From the NCBI GenBank assembly GCA_025200525.1, contig CM045761.1, forward strand, positions 57,623,438-57,687,437: DNA of 64,000 nucleotides, given 5' to 3'. Position 1 is the first letter of the stretch; the number at the start of each line of letters is the position of its first letter. The notes under the pieces are model-generated. The model was not told the DNA's origin and did not search any database. It saw nothing but the letters and a program-made list of their open reading frames with translations. The translations under genes and the position numbers were made by a program. This DNA is from Camellia lanceoleosa. Taxonomy: Eukaryota; Streptophyta; Magnoliopsida; Ericales; Theaceae. This document shows positions 22,331 through 32,630 of this stretch, piece after piece.

Positions 22331-24467
22331 TGTAACGCCCTCAAAATATTATATAAATCATTCATTCACGAGATCTATAGACATAATAGAAATGTTATAT
22401 TTTCATTCATCAGAGTTAATATTACAAGAGATATCACATGCCTCACATTTTCATAAATGTTCATCTTGAAACTATAGCATGTAACTCTAATTGAGAACAA
22501 CAAAATAAATGCCCTAAAGGCTTACATCTTTCCAAGACTTCGCTTGGTTACAACAAAAGAAGAGTCTAGTCTCTATACAAGTAAAGCCTTCGGCTTGAAT
22601 AAACATTAAACACAAAACAAAATATGCAAAATGGAGCCTTTAGCTCCTAAACCTCCCAAGCTATGTCCTCGGAGGCGATATGTCACATGTACTTGAAAAT
22701 GGTTTCCCAAGTAGAGTGAGCCAAAACCCAGTAGAGATATACTAAACAATATATGAGAATTAACTAAAATATGAGCATCAGTTAAATGTGCAAAATTCTT
22801 AACCAACACATATCCTTTTCAAGGTCATTCAATATGGATAACCAATATCTCAATTCATTTCCATTCTTCCATTTCGAGTAAGTCAATTAACCAAATTCGT
22901 CATTATCAAAGCAACCAATATGAGACTACAACTCAATGGTTCACAATTCAATACATTCATCAATCCAACACTTTTATTTCTTGCCATTTTACGGAAACAT
23001 GTCCGAGGGGACCGACACCCATAAATATATAAGATTTTGGGACTTTCATCCTAGACACTCCAGCCAACTTAATTATCAATGGAGTCCATCTCCTATCTCC
23101 TTCTAAACAATGGAGTACATCCCTTATCTCCTCCCAAACAATGATATATATATAATGTATTTAAACACTTTGTCATATACAATGACTAATCGAATCACAT
23201 ATTTAATGGTTTAATCAAACCGTCATATTCAATGACAATATTCATATGACTAGTTTTAATTTACCCAGTCCTCATGCAGTTTTTACAACAATCACAACTA
23301 TCCTCCACCAATAACCCAAAACAGATATATCTAAATAGATAAATAAATCTATCAACAGATAAATTATCAAATTTCATAGGTGAATGATTTATCAAAACCA
23401 ACCACACCCTTTATTTACACATCCTCCTAATTTTATATTTCCCATACCAATTTCATTATTCAAACAAAATAATTATTTAATTCAAATTAGGGCAACTTTT
23501 CCCCTTTCACAAATATTACACCCAAGACCAAATTTTACCAATTATATGCAAGCAATATCATGTTCAAGGCCTCTTATACACATATGGTACCAAATATGGA
23601 AAACCTCTTTTTCAAATATCAAAACCCTAACCTTAACTTCACCCAAATTTTCCCAAATCCCATAATTTATACAAAATGACAAATATCTAGGTTAAAGCTC
23701 ATATTAAAGAGTAGAATATCCCTACCTCAAATGTAGAGCTCAACAAGGAAGAAGAAGAAACTTAAAGATGCCCAAAACTCAAACTTTTTCGGATCAAAAG
23801 GAAGCCCACGCAAAACTCTTTCTTTTTAACAAATGGAGTAGGGTAAAGAGACCCAAGATCATGGAGTATTTGTAGAGAGAAAGAGTGTGTTTTAGAGAGA
23901 GAGGCAGCCGGATTAGGGTTTTGGGTGAAAAAGAGACCAAAAAGTGATATAAAATCACGCTGTTGCAAACTGATATATGTAGTCCTCACTCGAGCGAAGG
24001 AGTTGTCGCTCGAGTGACTAGACACAACAGTGACCTCGCTCGAGCGCAAGAAGCGTCGCTCAAGCGTAGAATGCAAGGCTTCAGGTCTGGCACCAACGCA
24101 GATGCACGCTCGAGCGCAAGAAGTCTCGCTCGAGCGAAGCACTCTACTTTCCCAGAAAAGCTGCGTCTGGGAAAAGACCTGAGGACTCTAAATCCTTGCT
24201 CGAGCGTAGAAACCCTCGCTCGAGTGACGAAGCAGATCACACAAGGCTCGCTCGAGTGCAAGAAGCCTTGCTTGAGCGAAGAAGCCAAAATTTGGGCAAC
24301 AACATTCTAGACCAACTAACAACCAACCTGTTCCAAACATGCCCAACATAATCCAAAACTCAAATACATAGAGTCAAAAGAGAGTAACAAGCCAAGGATA
24401 TGATATTCAACCACGGAACCCAAGTCCGGCACACAAAGAAGGTCGGGGCAAAATCGGGATCGCTATA
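22331..24467 (-). mobile_element. Solo LTR (2.1 kb), TGTAACGCCC...CGCTATA family, copy 1
   Basis: It begins TGTAACGCCC and ends GGGATCGCTATA on the + strand, with 5-bp near-repeats AGTAG/AATAG outside. A second copy in opposite orientation (38376-40791) has the same ends and many shared blocks, which fixes the limits. No protein-coding or internal retroelement sequence is seen, so a solo LTR is more likely than a complete element. It ends TA rather than the usual CA. It inserted into the 3' end of the GRF gene of the MULE. CTCGAGCG-rich repeats occupy 23986-24290. Strand cannot be decided; minus is arbitrary. Confidence 0.72.
23986..24290. repeat. CTCGAGCG-motif array in solo LTR, copy 1
   Basis: More than a dozen GCTCGAGCG-type palindromic motifs spaced irregularly (about 15-40 bp), separated by AAGAAGC/GTCGC spacers. 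The motif CTCGAGCGA is its own near-inverse, so both strands look alike. Confidence 0.9.
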
Positions 24468-24835
24468 AATAGTGCTATTAGCATGGTAAAACCAACCAAC
24501 ATTGTGGTTGTCAACATAATCAGTTTCATAGCTTCTTGGTTTGCCTCAACTCATTCCAATTTATTTATAATTTCATTGATTTTTTCAAAATCATAATCAT
24601 AGCCTCTCTCATCTTCATTCTTCATATGACTAGCTTTACTTTTCTTTTGGATATTTGATGCATTCCCAGTTGGAGCCGCTCCCTACGCAAAGTACTCGCA
24701 CATCTTATCTGCACACTTGAAATATAGCCTCCCTGGATTTTTCTCTGATTTTGATATGAACACTACAGCTTTTTTTCCACAATTGCATCTTCTATTTTGC
24801 AAATATCTAGCATCAATGTTTGAACCCATTGACAT
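24468..24835 (-). pseudogene. GRF-type zinc-finger protein with C-terminal membrane segment, interrupted
   Basis: On the minus strand from ATG 24835 the frame gives a short leader, then a GRF zinc finger: CNCGKKAVVFISKSEKNPGR, LYFKC and CEYFA. This fits the family pattern C-x-C-G ... GR-x-F/Y-x2-C ... C-x-F-F-x-W, with TAG where the Trp is expected. A charged linker follows, then a second stop (TGA) after INKLE, then a hydrophobic stretch, LIMLTTTMLVGFTMLIALF, likely a membrane anchor. The solo LTR begins at 24467; rejoining host sequence across it would give a stop within a few codons, so it struck the last codons. GRF-plus-coiled-coil/TM genes are common in plant MULEs; the function is unknown. 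Confidence 0.75.
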
Positions 24836-26426
24836 GATCCTAGTAAGAGCATTTTATGACACAATCAGTCCATTACAACTTAAGACAACATTCAAACAAA
24901 GATTTAAAATAAAACAATAATCAATAATTTGTTTAGTCCATACATTCAAACAATCAGTTTAATAGTGTTGGGAGTGCAGTGTTAATAGTTCAAAAAATCT
25001 CAACCTATTTCTCCACCTTTAGTATAGAATGCATGTCAGTGTTGATAGTTCAAAATAACCATTGTCTCTCTCTTGTTTGCTAATATTTATGAAGTAGAAG
25101 ACTTCACACATTTTTTCAGTCATTTTCAAGTACACCACTTGATTTGTCTAATAACCATTGTCATTTTCATGTTCGTGTTCATTCTTAACATTCTTAATGC
25201 CTCATGTTCATGTTCATGTTCATTCTTAATGCTCATTCTTAACATTCTTCATGTTCCTAATATGAAAAAGTTAAGTTTGAATGTTCATACCACTCTTACT
25301 ACTGCTAAGTGAGCATTCATGTTCATGTTCATGTTCATTCTTAATGCCTCATTCTTAACATTCTTAATGCCTCATGTTCATGTTCATTCTTAATGCCTCA
25401 TTCTTAACATTCTTCATGTTCATGTTCATTCTTAATGCCTCATGTTCATTCTTAACATTTCATTACCTTTTGTTTCCACTTCCCTTTATATTAGAACTCT
25501 ATATTTCTGGGTCAGGAAATCTAAACTTTTTAAGCTATGAAATTTCAATTTCATTTGGAGATATGCTGTATTCTTAGCTTACTCATAACAAAGTAGGTAC
25601 TTGAATAGATTCTTAGCTTATTGTTGACAAAGGACCTTTGATAGGAAAGAAGTCAGCCTCCCTACTGCTAAGTAGAAACAAATTAACAGTGGTTCCCTCA
25701 ACATTCTATGGGTAAAGAAGAAGAGGATTCTTGAGACCCAGATTAATGTCATTATTCTACCAACAAAAAGATGAAGCACCAAATCAATAGATTAAACACA
25801 AAAAAATTGGAAAAAAATTGAACAAATTAAACCCAAATCTATTTCCCCAGATTAATGTCATTATTCCAACTAAAAAAGATGAAGCACCAAATCAACAGAT
25901 TAAACACAAAAAAAATTAGGAAAAAATTGAACAAATTAAACACAAATCTGTTTCCACAACAAACCCTAGAATTATGGCAACAAATCAACAACAACAACAA
26001 CAACAAATCAACAACAAATTCATCAAACTCAATAAATTTGTTTCCACAACAAACCCATCAAACTCAATAAATCAAACCCATCGAAGTCAATAAATCAAAA
26101 GCATCTATTTTTTGAACAACAAATCAAACTATGGCAACAAATTATACATATATATATATATATATATATAAGTAAAAAAAATGAGAATGAAGACGAGGGG
26201 ATGAAGGGAAAAAAATGAGAATCAACAAACGGACCTCGTCACCGTCGCCTCACCCTCTCTGTCCGTTTCCTACCGCTTCCCCTTACCTCACCGTTGTCTC
26301 TCTTCTCCTCGCTGTAGTCGCCTCTCTGTTCATCTCACTAGGGTTCAAACACCAGACAACAAAAAGAGGCTTAAGAGCAAAATATAAGAAGTGAGAGAGA
26401 GAAAAAGAAAGAAAAAAAAATAGAGT
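24836..26426. other. MULE right flank: non-coding with GRF 5' region
   Basis: Contains a degenerate repeat (25175-25460), duplicated segments near 25770-25960 (AGATGAAGCACCAAATCAA twice), CAA repeats, a TA tract near 26145-26172, and 5'-UTR-like sequence mirroring the left end of the element. Confidence 0.45.
25175..25460. repeat. Degenerate tandem repeat of CATGTTCATTCTTAATGC type
   Basis: Variants of TCATGTTCATTCTTAATGCC and CTCATTCTTAACATTC repeated around ten times. Confidence 0.85.
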
Positions 26427-26609
26427 GGTTCAAAACAATGTCGTTTTGAACCACTGCAGGGACCACCGCAGGAAACTACGGCAGATGATCTAGATGCCAA
26501 AGCTGCACTCATACTAGGCTATTTTAGTAATTTTTTTTTGGGACTAAAATATGAGATAAAAAAAATTAGTATATTTGAAGTGACTTTTGACTTTTTAATT
26601 ATGAAAAAA

Positions 26610-27020
26610 CGTGCAAAAAATTCAATTTTATGGATTCAATTTTTAGAAAATTGAGTTTTTGTTTTTCATATATTTTTTTTTGTTTTCACTAAATTTTTAA
26701 AAATATTTTAAGCAATTTTTAAAATTTTTAGATACGCCTAACATAAATACACTAGAAAAGTATAATATTTGTGAAAAAAATCTTTAAAAATTCACTAAAT
26801 ACCAAAAATAGAAAAAAAATAGAAAATTCAGTATATTTTTGTATTCTTGTGTATATATTGAATTTAAAAAAAAAAAAATATATATTTTTTTTTACAAATA
26901 CTTACTTTTTAGGTACATCTAGATATGGTGCATCTAAAAAGTAACCAAAAAAAAAAAAAAAAATCAAAATTTTAAAAATATTTACTAAAAACAAAAAAAC
27001 TCAATTTTTAGTAAATTGAA
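26610..27020. repeat. AT-rich foldback sequence (possible MITE)
   Basis: Left end ATTTTTAGAAAATTGAGTTT and right end AAACTCAATTTTTAGTAAAT are inverted; internal blocks with AAAAAGTATAATATTTGTG and GGTACATCTAGATATGGTGC are also partly mirrored. A diverged relative of the left arm lies at 6225-6450. Confidence 0.5.
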
Positions 27021-28001
27021 ACCAAACAGGGTTGGCTTTTTTGTATAAATTATTGATTTTTTTATTAACTTTTTGACTTTTAAACTAAAATGTTAACTCT
27101 CTAAACGAGTTATAAATTATACAAACACCTTATTTAGAAGTCAAGTCACTCTTAAAAACCAACTTGGAAGGAGAGGGTGTCCAAGAAGTTTATATGCACA
27201 TGGTCAAGCCTTACGTTGATTAATCAATGTGGGATCCAAACAAATCTTCCTTGTACAGTGCTCCTTAATGATGGTGGTACATTCGGATTCCTTTATCGCT
27301 AGAGGTTGTTGGTTGTTCAAGTGTAAATGAAAGAGTTGCCCCCATTAGATGTACTAGTTGACATGGTTGAAGATCCCAAAATTTGTAAAGTCCAAACCGC
27401 CAAACTGATCGCATTCATCTGCCAACCCGCATGACTCGCGCAATCCACATTCGCCAAATCGGTGGATGGATGCGGATTGACTTTTTTCAATCCTCCTAAT
27501 TTTAGACAGATGGCGGATGAGATGCAACCCAACCCAATCCAATCCGCAATCATCCCTAGTCTCAACGGTATATGAAGCACAACTACTAGATCTGATCTCA
27601 GAGCAAGTTGGGATTTTTCATGTAGAAGGCCCTAAAAAAATTCGAACGGTTTGACTTCAGTTACTAGCACCAGTTCTTGAGCACGTTGGGAATTTCCTTG
27701 TAGGAAGCCCAAGAGAAATCTAGCACCAAGACTTTAGCCCCTTGAACTTGATCTTCGCAAGTGCAAGAGAGAGCCATGCACTGAAGACAACATCGGCAAC
27801 CCCAGTCTTTTTCGACCTCCTTAGCGTAGAACTATCTAATCTAGTAATTTGTTCTTGTTCTTATACTTATGTGTTTGTTTTATGTGTTTGTTGGATGTGT
27901 TTTGAAATCTTTGTAGCGATTTGGTGCTGAGGCTTGCTGTGTGAGGTTGCTAGTGAAGTGTTCTTCATCTTCGTTTGGACATGCTGATAATGCTAGCTCT
28001 T
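27021..28001. other. Intergenic, no gene recognised
   Basis: A stretch near 27390-27560 has CG-rich ATCCGC/GCGGAT phrases and may be an old repeat; no domain is found in any frame. Confidence 0.4.
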
Positions 28002-28200
28002 GCATTTTTAGAATTAGTTTTTGATATTTTTTTTTATGTTTGTTCAATTCTCTGTATGGGGACTATCATTGTTCTTCTATCTTTATATATTTGTAGTTTA
28101 GAGCATTTTTAGAATTAGTTTTTGATATTTTTTTTTATGTTTGTTCAATTCTCTGTACGGGGACTATCATTGTTCTTCTATCTTTATATATTTGCAGTTT
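28002..28200. repeat. Direct tandem duplication, unit 101 bp, two copies
   Basis: GCATTTTTAGAATTAGTTTT...TATATATTTGTAGTTT is repeated immediately with only about two or three differences. Second copy begins at 28103. Likely a recent duplication. Confidence 0.92.
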
Positions 28201-29078
28201 TAATTGTTCTAAAAAAAAGAAAAGAAAAAAGAATATTAGCACTCCTACACTCGGCCCTAGACAAGCACCTAAATTACCTATCTCTCGAGCCACCACTCTT
28301 ACATAGCAGAAATGTTCTAGAAATCTTAGCAACTGAAGATGATAGTTGATGATTTGCAAGAATCACTGAAAATCATCTCTTTGTTTCATTATCGGCCATG
28401 TAAATCGATAAAATTAGTTAAAAAAATAAAAACAAAATGTCAGTGAAATTTCGTAGCACATTGAAGCAAAAGCACAACTTCTGCATAGGTTTGAATATGA
28501 TTATGTGACAAATAAATTTGACTCCTATCATACTTGAGCATTGTGAGAGGATTTCAAGGGTCTCAAACACTTTCTTTTTATATGTATATAAATTTTTACA
28601 AATTAATTATACATGTATTTATTTTATTTTAAATACATTATGCATTTTTTTTTATATATATATACACAAGACTACCTGTGATTCGATGTGTGATCTAACA
28701 ACAAAACAATGGCAGTTTGGTTGAAAAACTTCTGCAACTTGCAAGGCCAAATAACATTCAGCTCGATGATACAACATCGTACAAAATAAACAAAGTCCAA
28801 CATCGTACAAAATAAAGTAATACTAGGAGATAAACCAAGTAAAAAAATGAGACTGCACTGTGCATGGCAAATGCTTCATAGAAGTTGCCAACGAAGGCAA
28901 GATATCAAGTACATTCCCAAAATATACAGCTAGCAGGGTTTTAAATTTACTTCGAATCCCAACGATAACCCACTTTAGTTCCTTCTTTGTCACCCCCATA
29001 CAATAAAAGCTGAGTTTTGCTAAGAGGATTGATGCCACTCGCAGTGACAGACTCTTCAACAGAATGCATTTTTATAAG
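28201..29078. other. Downstream region of the GRAS gene, no gene recognised
   Basis: AT-rich. The part nearest 29078 should contain the GRAS 3' UTR; no polyadenylation site is clear. Confidence 0.4.
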
Positions 29079-31250
29079 TTAGTCCTCGATAGGCTTCCAA
29101 CAGGAAAGAGCATAGAGGATACGACCCTTCCATCCTTGCAGCATCCAGTTTCCATCCTCGTCCACCACGAAATCCTTGTGGTAATGAACCTTGACCAAGG
29201 ACCTTACAACCTTCACAAGATCCTGGCTCAGTGGTAGCTGCTTGAACCCCGCTCTCAGGGTCCTAATTTGCCACTGCTTGTACGTTTCAGGCCTTTCAAC
29301 TCTCTCAGTACCCTCACACGCTATGACATTCACTATATCCCTTCCATAAATCTCTTTCTCAAGCATCACCCGATCCCCATCTTCATGTGGTATAGTAGCC
29401 TCAAACATATCAAATATTGAAGAGAAGTGGAAAAGAGCCTCCCTGAATCGAGTCACAAAGAAGGGCGCGTTGTACATCCCATTCACAACTCCGTGAATGA
29501 ACATATCTGGTTTGATCCTCTGAACCAAGTTGAGAACAATATCGCGTGGACTGTTTGCTAGAACTGTCTCATCGGGTACATTCCCAAGCCGAAACAAGCA
29601 ATTAACAACAAGCACCTCGTCTCTATCAATCTTGAGTTCGTCAAGTTCAATAGTTTCCCATTTCTTGGCTATTGCAGTGTACTCAAATTGTACGTTAAAT
29701 CTCTTGCAATATGTTTCCAATCTACGCCCCGTTTGCTCAACCCTCTCTGCTGGGCGAAACCCGGGTTGGGGAAAGTCTATTCCTGTAATGCGAAGCTTAG
29801 GAGGCCCACTGGGTCTGGCAGAGAGATGGTGGATAAGGCAAGCCCATTGGAACCCATATAGAATACCAAAATGGATTACGTGAAGCGTCGTTGCTGTCTG
29901 AGCTAGCTTCATAATCGATCTATTCGCATACAAATTGGACATTTTGTTGAAAGGGCATGCTTTGACATATGTCTGGTAAGATTTCAAGACATCAGCAGCC
30001 GATATCCTCATGGTAGATGAAGGAACATACAATGCTGTCCCAGTGCCAGCCAAACGGGCCTCGAGGGCATTAGCAAAGTAATGGGCCAATCTTTCGATGC
30101 CATCACCTTGAGCAGAAGAGTGTTGTCTGATTCGGTTAAGCTGTTCATTAACACTCCTAATATCAGCTCGTGCAACAGCTTGTGAACACTGAGTTAGGAG
30201 ATTCTGCAAATCCACCATTTCCTTTTTGTTGCCTTGTTTCCTACCGCGTCCCTTTCCTCCATTTGAACCTTCCGACGGTCCACTCTGCTGCAACTTCTTG
30301 GCTGAATCATTGTCATCATGATGCAGACATAACCCGGACCCCTGATGCAAATCAGAACTGAGAAACACAATATCAAACATCTTTAATTGCTCATCAGAAT
30401 CATCAGTATAACTTGCCAATTGCTTGTTAGTCCGACCATCATCTGCATTATCGCCATTCCCTCGATGATGAGTTTTCTTCTCCCTTGACCCATTTGGTGA
30501 ATGGTCCCTCCTATTCTTCTCTTCCTGCGCCACAACCTTCAAGTTCTTCTCCTTCATCTCCAAACCATAGTTCACAAATTTTTTATTTGAGACCAACTCC
30601 GCAACTTTTGTGTTCCCTCCACTCAACAACCAGAAGGGTTGGCTCTGATTAACAAGAGTGTCGACTGAGCCATCACCAGAACCCTTGGAAGAGCCGATTG
30701 ATTGCGAAATGGGCTCAAAGGTGGTGCCAAAATGGGAAGAGCTTCTTTCAAGTTTCTCTTGATCACGAACACAATTGGGCTCGACGAAGTAGTTGACAGA
30801 ACCAGGGCTGTCACTGCTTTCACTATCCGGAGAGTGATCATCTGGGCTGGGATTAAGGTCGAACACATGGTCTGCATTCGAGGAGGGAGGTGGGTTCTTC
30901 TCTCCAAGAGCATCATAGAAAGATTTCTCAGTAGCTTGGAGAGCCAAGCACTCTCGGAACATACAAGGCTGATCCTCCAAATCGTCTTCTTCCATAAGCA
31001 TCTGGTTGATTAGCTTGAGAGTGGCATCAGAGAAAGCACCTTCTTCGGAAGAAGCATCGCTCACCCAATTCGCATCAGAAGATGATGAAGAATCAGATTT
31101 ATAAATGGGTTTTGAAGCTCGAGAAAGAAATGGAAAATCCATGTAGTTATGATTAAGATTAACTAGATTTTTTTGATCGAAAACAGAGGCAGAAAATCCT
31201 TGGACAAGTGCCTTCCATGAACACCTAAATCCAAGAATTGCAAGAAACAA
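29079..31250 (-). CDS. GRAS transcription factor, LISCL (SCL14/SCL33-like) subfamily
   Basis: A single 723-codon frame, about the usual LISCL length. The N-terminal half is variable, Ser/Asp-rich, with the subfamily motif LKLINQMLMEEDDLEDQPCM (about residues 80-100) and EKSFYDALGEK. The GRAS domain fills roughly residues 348-723: leucine-rich region I (LQNLLTQCSQAV), the VHIID-type motif as LHVIHFGILYGFQW (about 460), a leucine-rich II region, PFYRE-type FFVTRFREALFHFSS, RVERPETYKQWQ and the SAW end WMLQGWKGRILYALSCW. GRAS proteins of this group act in the nucleus in stress, detoxification or defence transcription. Odd points: His replaces the usual Asp of VHIID (29871-29873), and the first 15 or so residues look unlike the family and may be read from a 5'-UTR intron end. 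A later start (Met-37) is possible. Confidence 0.93.
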   Translation of the reverse strand: MFLAILGFRCSWKALVQGFSASVFDQKNLVNLNHNYMDFPFLSRASKPIYKSDSSSSSDANWVSDASSEEGAFSDATLKLINQMLMEEDDLEDQPCMFRECLALQATEKSFYDALGEKNPPPSSNADHVFDLNPSPDDHSPDSESSDSPGSVNYFVEPNCVRDQEKLERSSSHFGTTFEPISQSIGSSKGSGDGSVDTLVNQSQPFWLLSGGNTKVAELVSNKKFVNYGLEMKEKNLKVVAQEEKNRRDHSPNGSREKKTHHRGNGDNADDGRTNKQLASYTDDSDEQLKMFDIVFLSSDLHQGSGLCLHHDDNDSAKKLQQSGPSEGSNGGKGRGRKQGNKKEMVDLQNLLTQCSQAVARADIRSVNEQLNRIRQHSSAQGDGIERLAHYFANALEARLAGTGTALYVPSSTMRISAADVLKSYQTYVKACPFNKMSNLYANRSIMKLAQTATTLHVIHFGILYGFQWACLIHHLSARPSGPPKLRITGIDFPQPGFRPAERVEQTGRRLETYCKRFNVQFEYTAIAKKWETIELDELKIDRDEVLVVNCLFRLGNVPDETVLANSPRDIVLNLVQRIKPDMFIHGVVNGMYNAPFFVTRFREALFHFSSIFDMFEATIPHEDGDRVMLEKEIYGRDIVNVIACEGTERVERPETYKQWQIRTLRAGFKQLPLSQDLVKVVRSLVKVHYHKDFVVDEDGNWMLQGWKGRILYALSCWKPIED

Positions 31251-31790
31251 AGACCCAAATTAGAGAGATGATGCGTTAGCAAGTGTCGCGAGCTGTTTAC
31301 GTTGATCTAACGGAGGTGATACAGGAAAATTATACAGAACCGCTATGTAGCTCGAAAATGAGACCCCCCGAATCGCCCGAATTTGAAAAAGGTGATTTGT
31401 GAAGTTCTTCCCCTTCAAGAGGAAAAATGATTTAGACCTCTAAAATGAGAGCTCTAAAGGACCTCTAATTTATCTTTTTCTTCCCTTCATTTTGTCTTTT
31501 ACCTCACTGTTTTTTTTTTTTTTTTTTTTATAAGGCAGCCAGCTCATTAGAGCTGCTACAGTGCAGCTCTAATTAGAGCTCTGTAGCAGCTCTGCTTCAA
31601 GAGTAATGTTTGTCTCAATTTTAATGGAGTTCTACAAACAGAGTGATCAACATCCAAACAAAAACCCATCAAATAAAATCAAAACTAAAACCAGATCTTC
31701 CCAATTCCCATCAAACCCACACATATGAACAGCAATTGAATCACAAAAATCAATAATAAAAAAAGAAAAAGAAAAAACATAGAAAATTAC
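31251..31790. other. GRAS upstream region / candidate 5'-UTR intron
   Basis: AT-rich with a long T run (about 31508-31529) and an AGAGCTGCTACAGTGCAGCT palindrome region near 31548-31590. On the minus strand a TTGGATTTAG sequence at about 31225-31234 could be a 3' splice site. Confidence 0.4.
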
Positions 31791-31905
31791 CGAGGAAAGA
31801 AGGGGAAGAGCCAGAGAGGAACAGAGAATTAGGGGTTTGAAGCAAAACAGTATTGGAATTGGAACCACCGACAGAGGCGGCGTAGACCACCCTCCGAGCC
31901 GCCAT
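31791..31905 (-). CDS. Possible orphan first exon (organelle-targeting-like N-terminus)
   Basis: Minus-strand ATG at 31905-31903 opens a 38-codon stretch beginning MAARRVVYAASVGGSNSNTV, rich in Ala, Arg, Ser and Gly, poor in acidic residues, like a plastid or mitochondrial targeting peptide. It ends in phase 1 at CTCG|GTAATT, a good donor followed by T-rich sequence. No matching second exon was found before the GRAS gene 540 bp downstream. It may be the leftover of a disrupted gene, an alternative leader of the GRAS transcript, or chance. Confidence 0.3.
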
Positions 31906-32367
31906 GGATTCTTCGAGGATTAAAAAAGGGGGGTTGGGTCAAGCAACCATAGATAATGGGTATGAAGATCAGATTGTGCAGATTTTCAATCCGATAATGG
32001 GTTTTTGTATATGTATGTATATATATGATTTTATTAATGGGTATTTTTCAGGGCTATGTCGGAAGAAGCTGGTGATGATGATCTCGGTGATGTGGGAAGT
32101 GTGGGAACATCTGCTGCTGCTCACACCCATCATCACCTAGCTCGGAAGACGACGAACAGGTAGTAGAAGAAGAAGAAGAAGAAGAAGAAGAAGAAGAAAT
32201 AGAGAGAGAAAGGTATTGATTGAGGATTGGGATGAAGTCGACTATGAGGAGAGAGATTAAGGGCTCGAATGGAGTCGACTCTGAGGAGAGAGTGAGCAGC
32301 GAGAGACTGTTCAAACTTTGAGAGAGAAACGAGAAGTGAAAGGGAGGAAAAAGAAAAAAAAAAAAAA
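31906..32367. other. Intergenic; GAA-repeat region
   Basis: Contains a (GAA)n tract at about 32165-32198 and an unassignable 36-codon open frame at 32055 on +. No gene is claimed. Confidence 0.35.
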
Positions 32368-32630
32368 TTGGGCAAATTGCAAACACCTCTTGAAATTTGG
32401 TAAAAATACAGGTTCTTTCTTGAATTTTAAGAAATTACAAATTGCTTCATGAGGGTCAAATTTTCATAACAAATTAGGAGAAATTAGAAGAAAATCTATA
32501 TGAAAATAAAAATCTCAAGGGACAATTTGTTATGGAAATATAAACCTCAGGGGGTGGGATGTAATTTCTCAAACCTTAAGGGGAATCTGTATTTTCACCA
32601 AACTCGAGGGGGTGTTTGTAATTTGTCCAA
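32368..32630. mobile_element. Foldback MITE (0.26 kb)
   Basis: TTGGGCAAATTGCAAACACC at the left is mirrored at the right (inward TTGGACAAATTACAAACACC), and the arms stay similar for about 80 bp (AAAATACAGGTTC against AAAATACAGATTC; GAAATTACA on both). Target duplication cannot be read because A runs flank it. Confidence 0.75.

Larger units (their letters stand above)
16771..26521 (+). mobile_element. Large Mutator-like element with FAR1-type transposase and GRF gene
   Basis: The two ends are diverged inverted repeats. From 16771 inward TAGCCTATATAGG... leads through ATTATCTGCCATGGTTTCCTG and a CAAAACGAC palindrome. From 26521 inward on the other strand TAGCCTAGTATG... leads through ATCATCTGCCGTAGTTTCCTG and CAAAACGAC. 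Similarity continues into 5'-UTR-like sequence on both sides, giving long TIRs (roughly 0.4 kb or more). A 9-bp duplication could not be fixed, so the outer limits are approximate. It carries a transposase gene (+) and a GRF zinc-finger gene (-), and is interrupted by a solo LTR (22331-24467). Without it the element would be about 7.6 kb. Confidence 0.68.

Noticed and set aside
22606..22809. Small protein in solo LTR copy 1, with a similar frame at 40334-40546
   Set aside because: Both copies share the stretch because they are the same LTR; frames are short and differ by stops.
23762..24310. Ser/Arg-rich proteins on both strands
   Set aside because: They are read-through of the CTCGAGCG palindromic array in a solo LTR; the same happens at 38375-39006.
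27390..27560. Minus-strand 87-codon frame with Cys and Trp
   Set aside because: Looks like an old GC-rich repeat (ATCCGC words); no domain pattern.
32055..32165. Short + strand gene MSEEAGDDDLG... after a TTTTTCAG acceptor
   Set aside because: Only 36 codons, His/Asp-rich from simple sequence, no continuation; not enough support.
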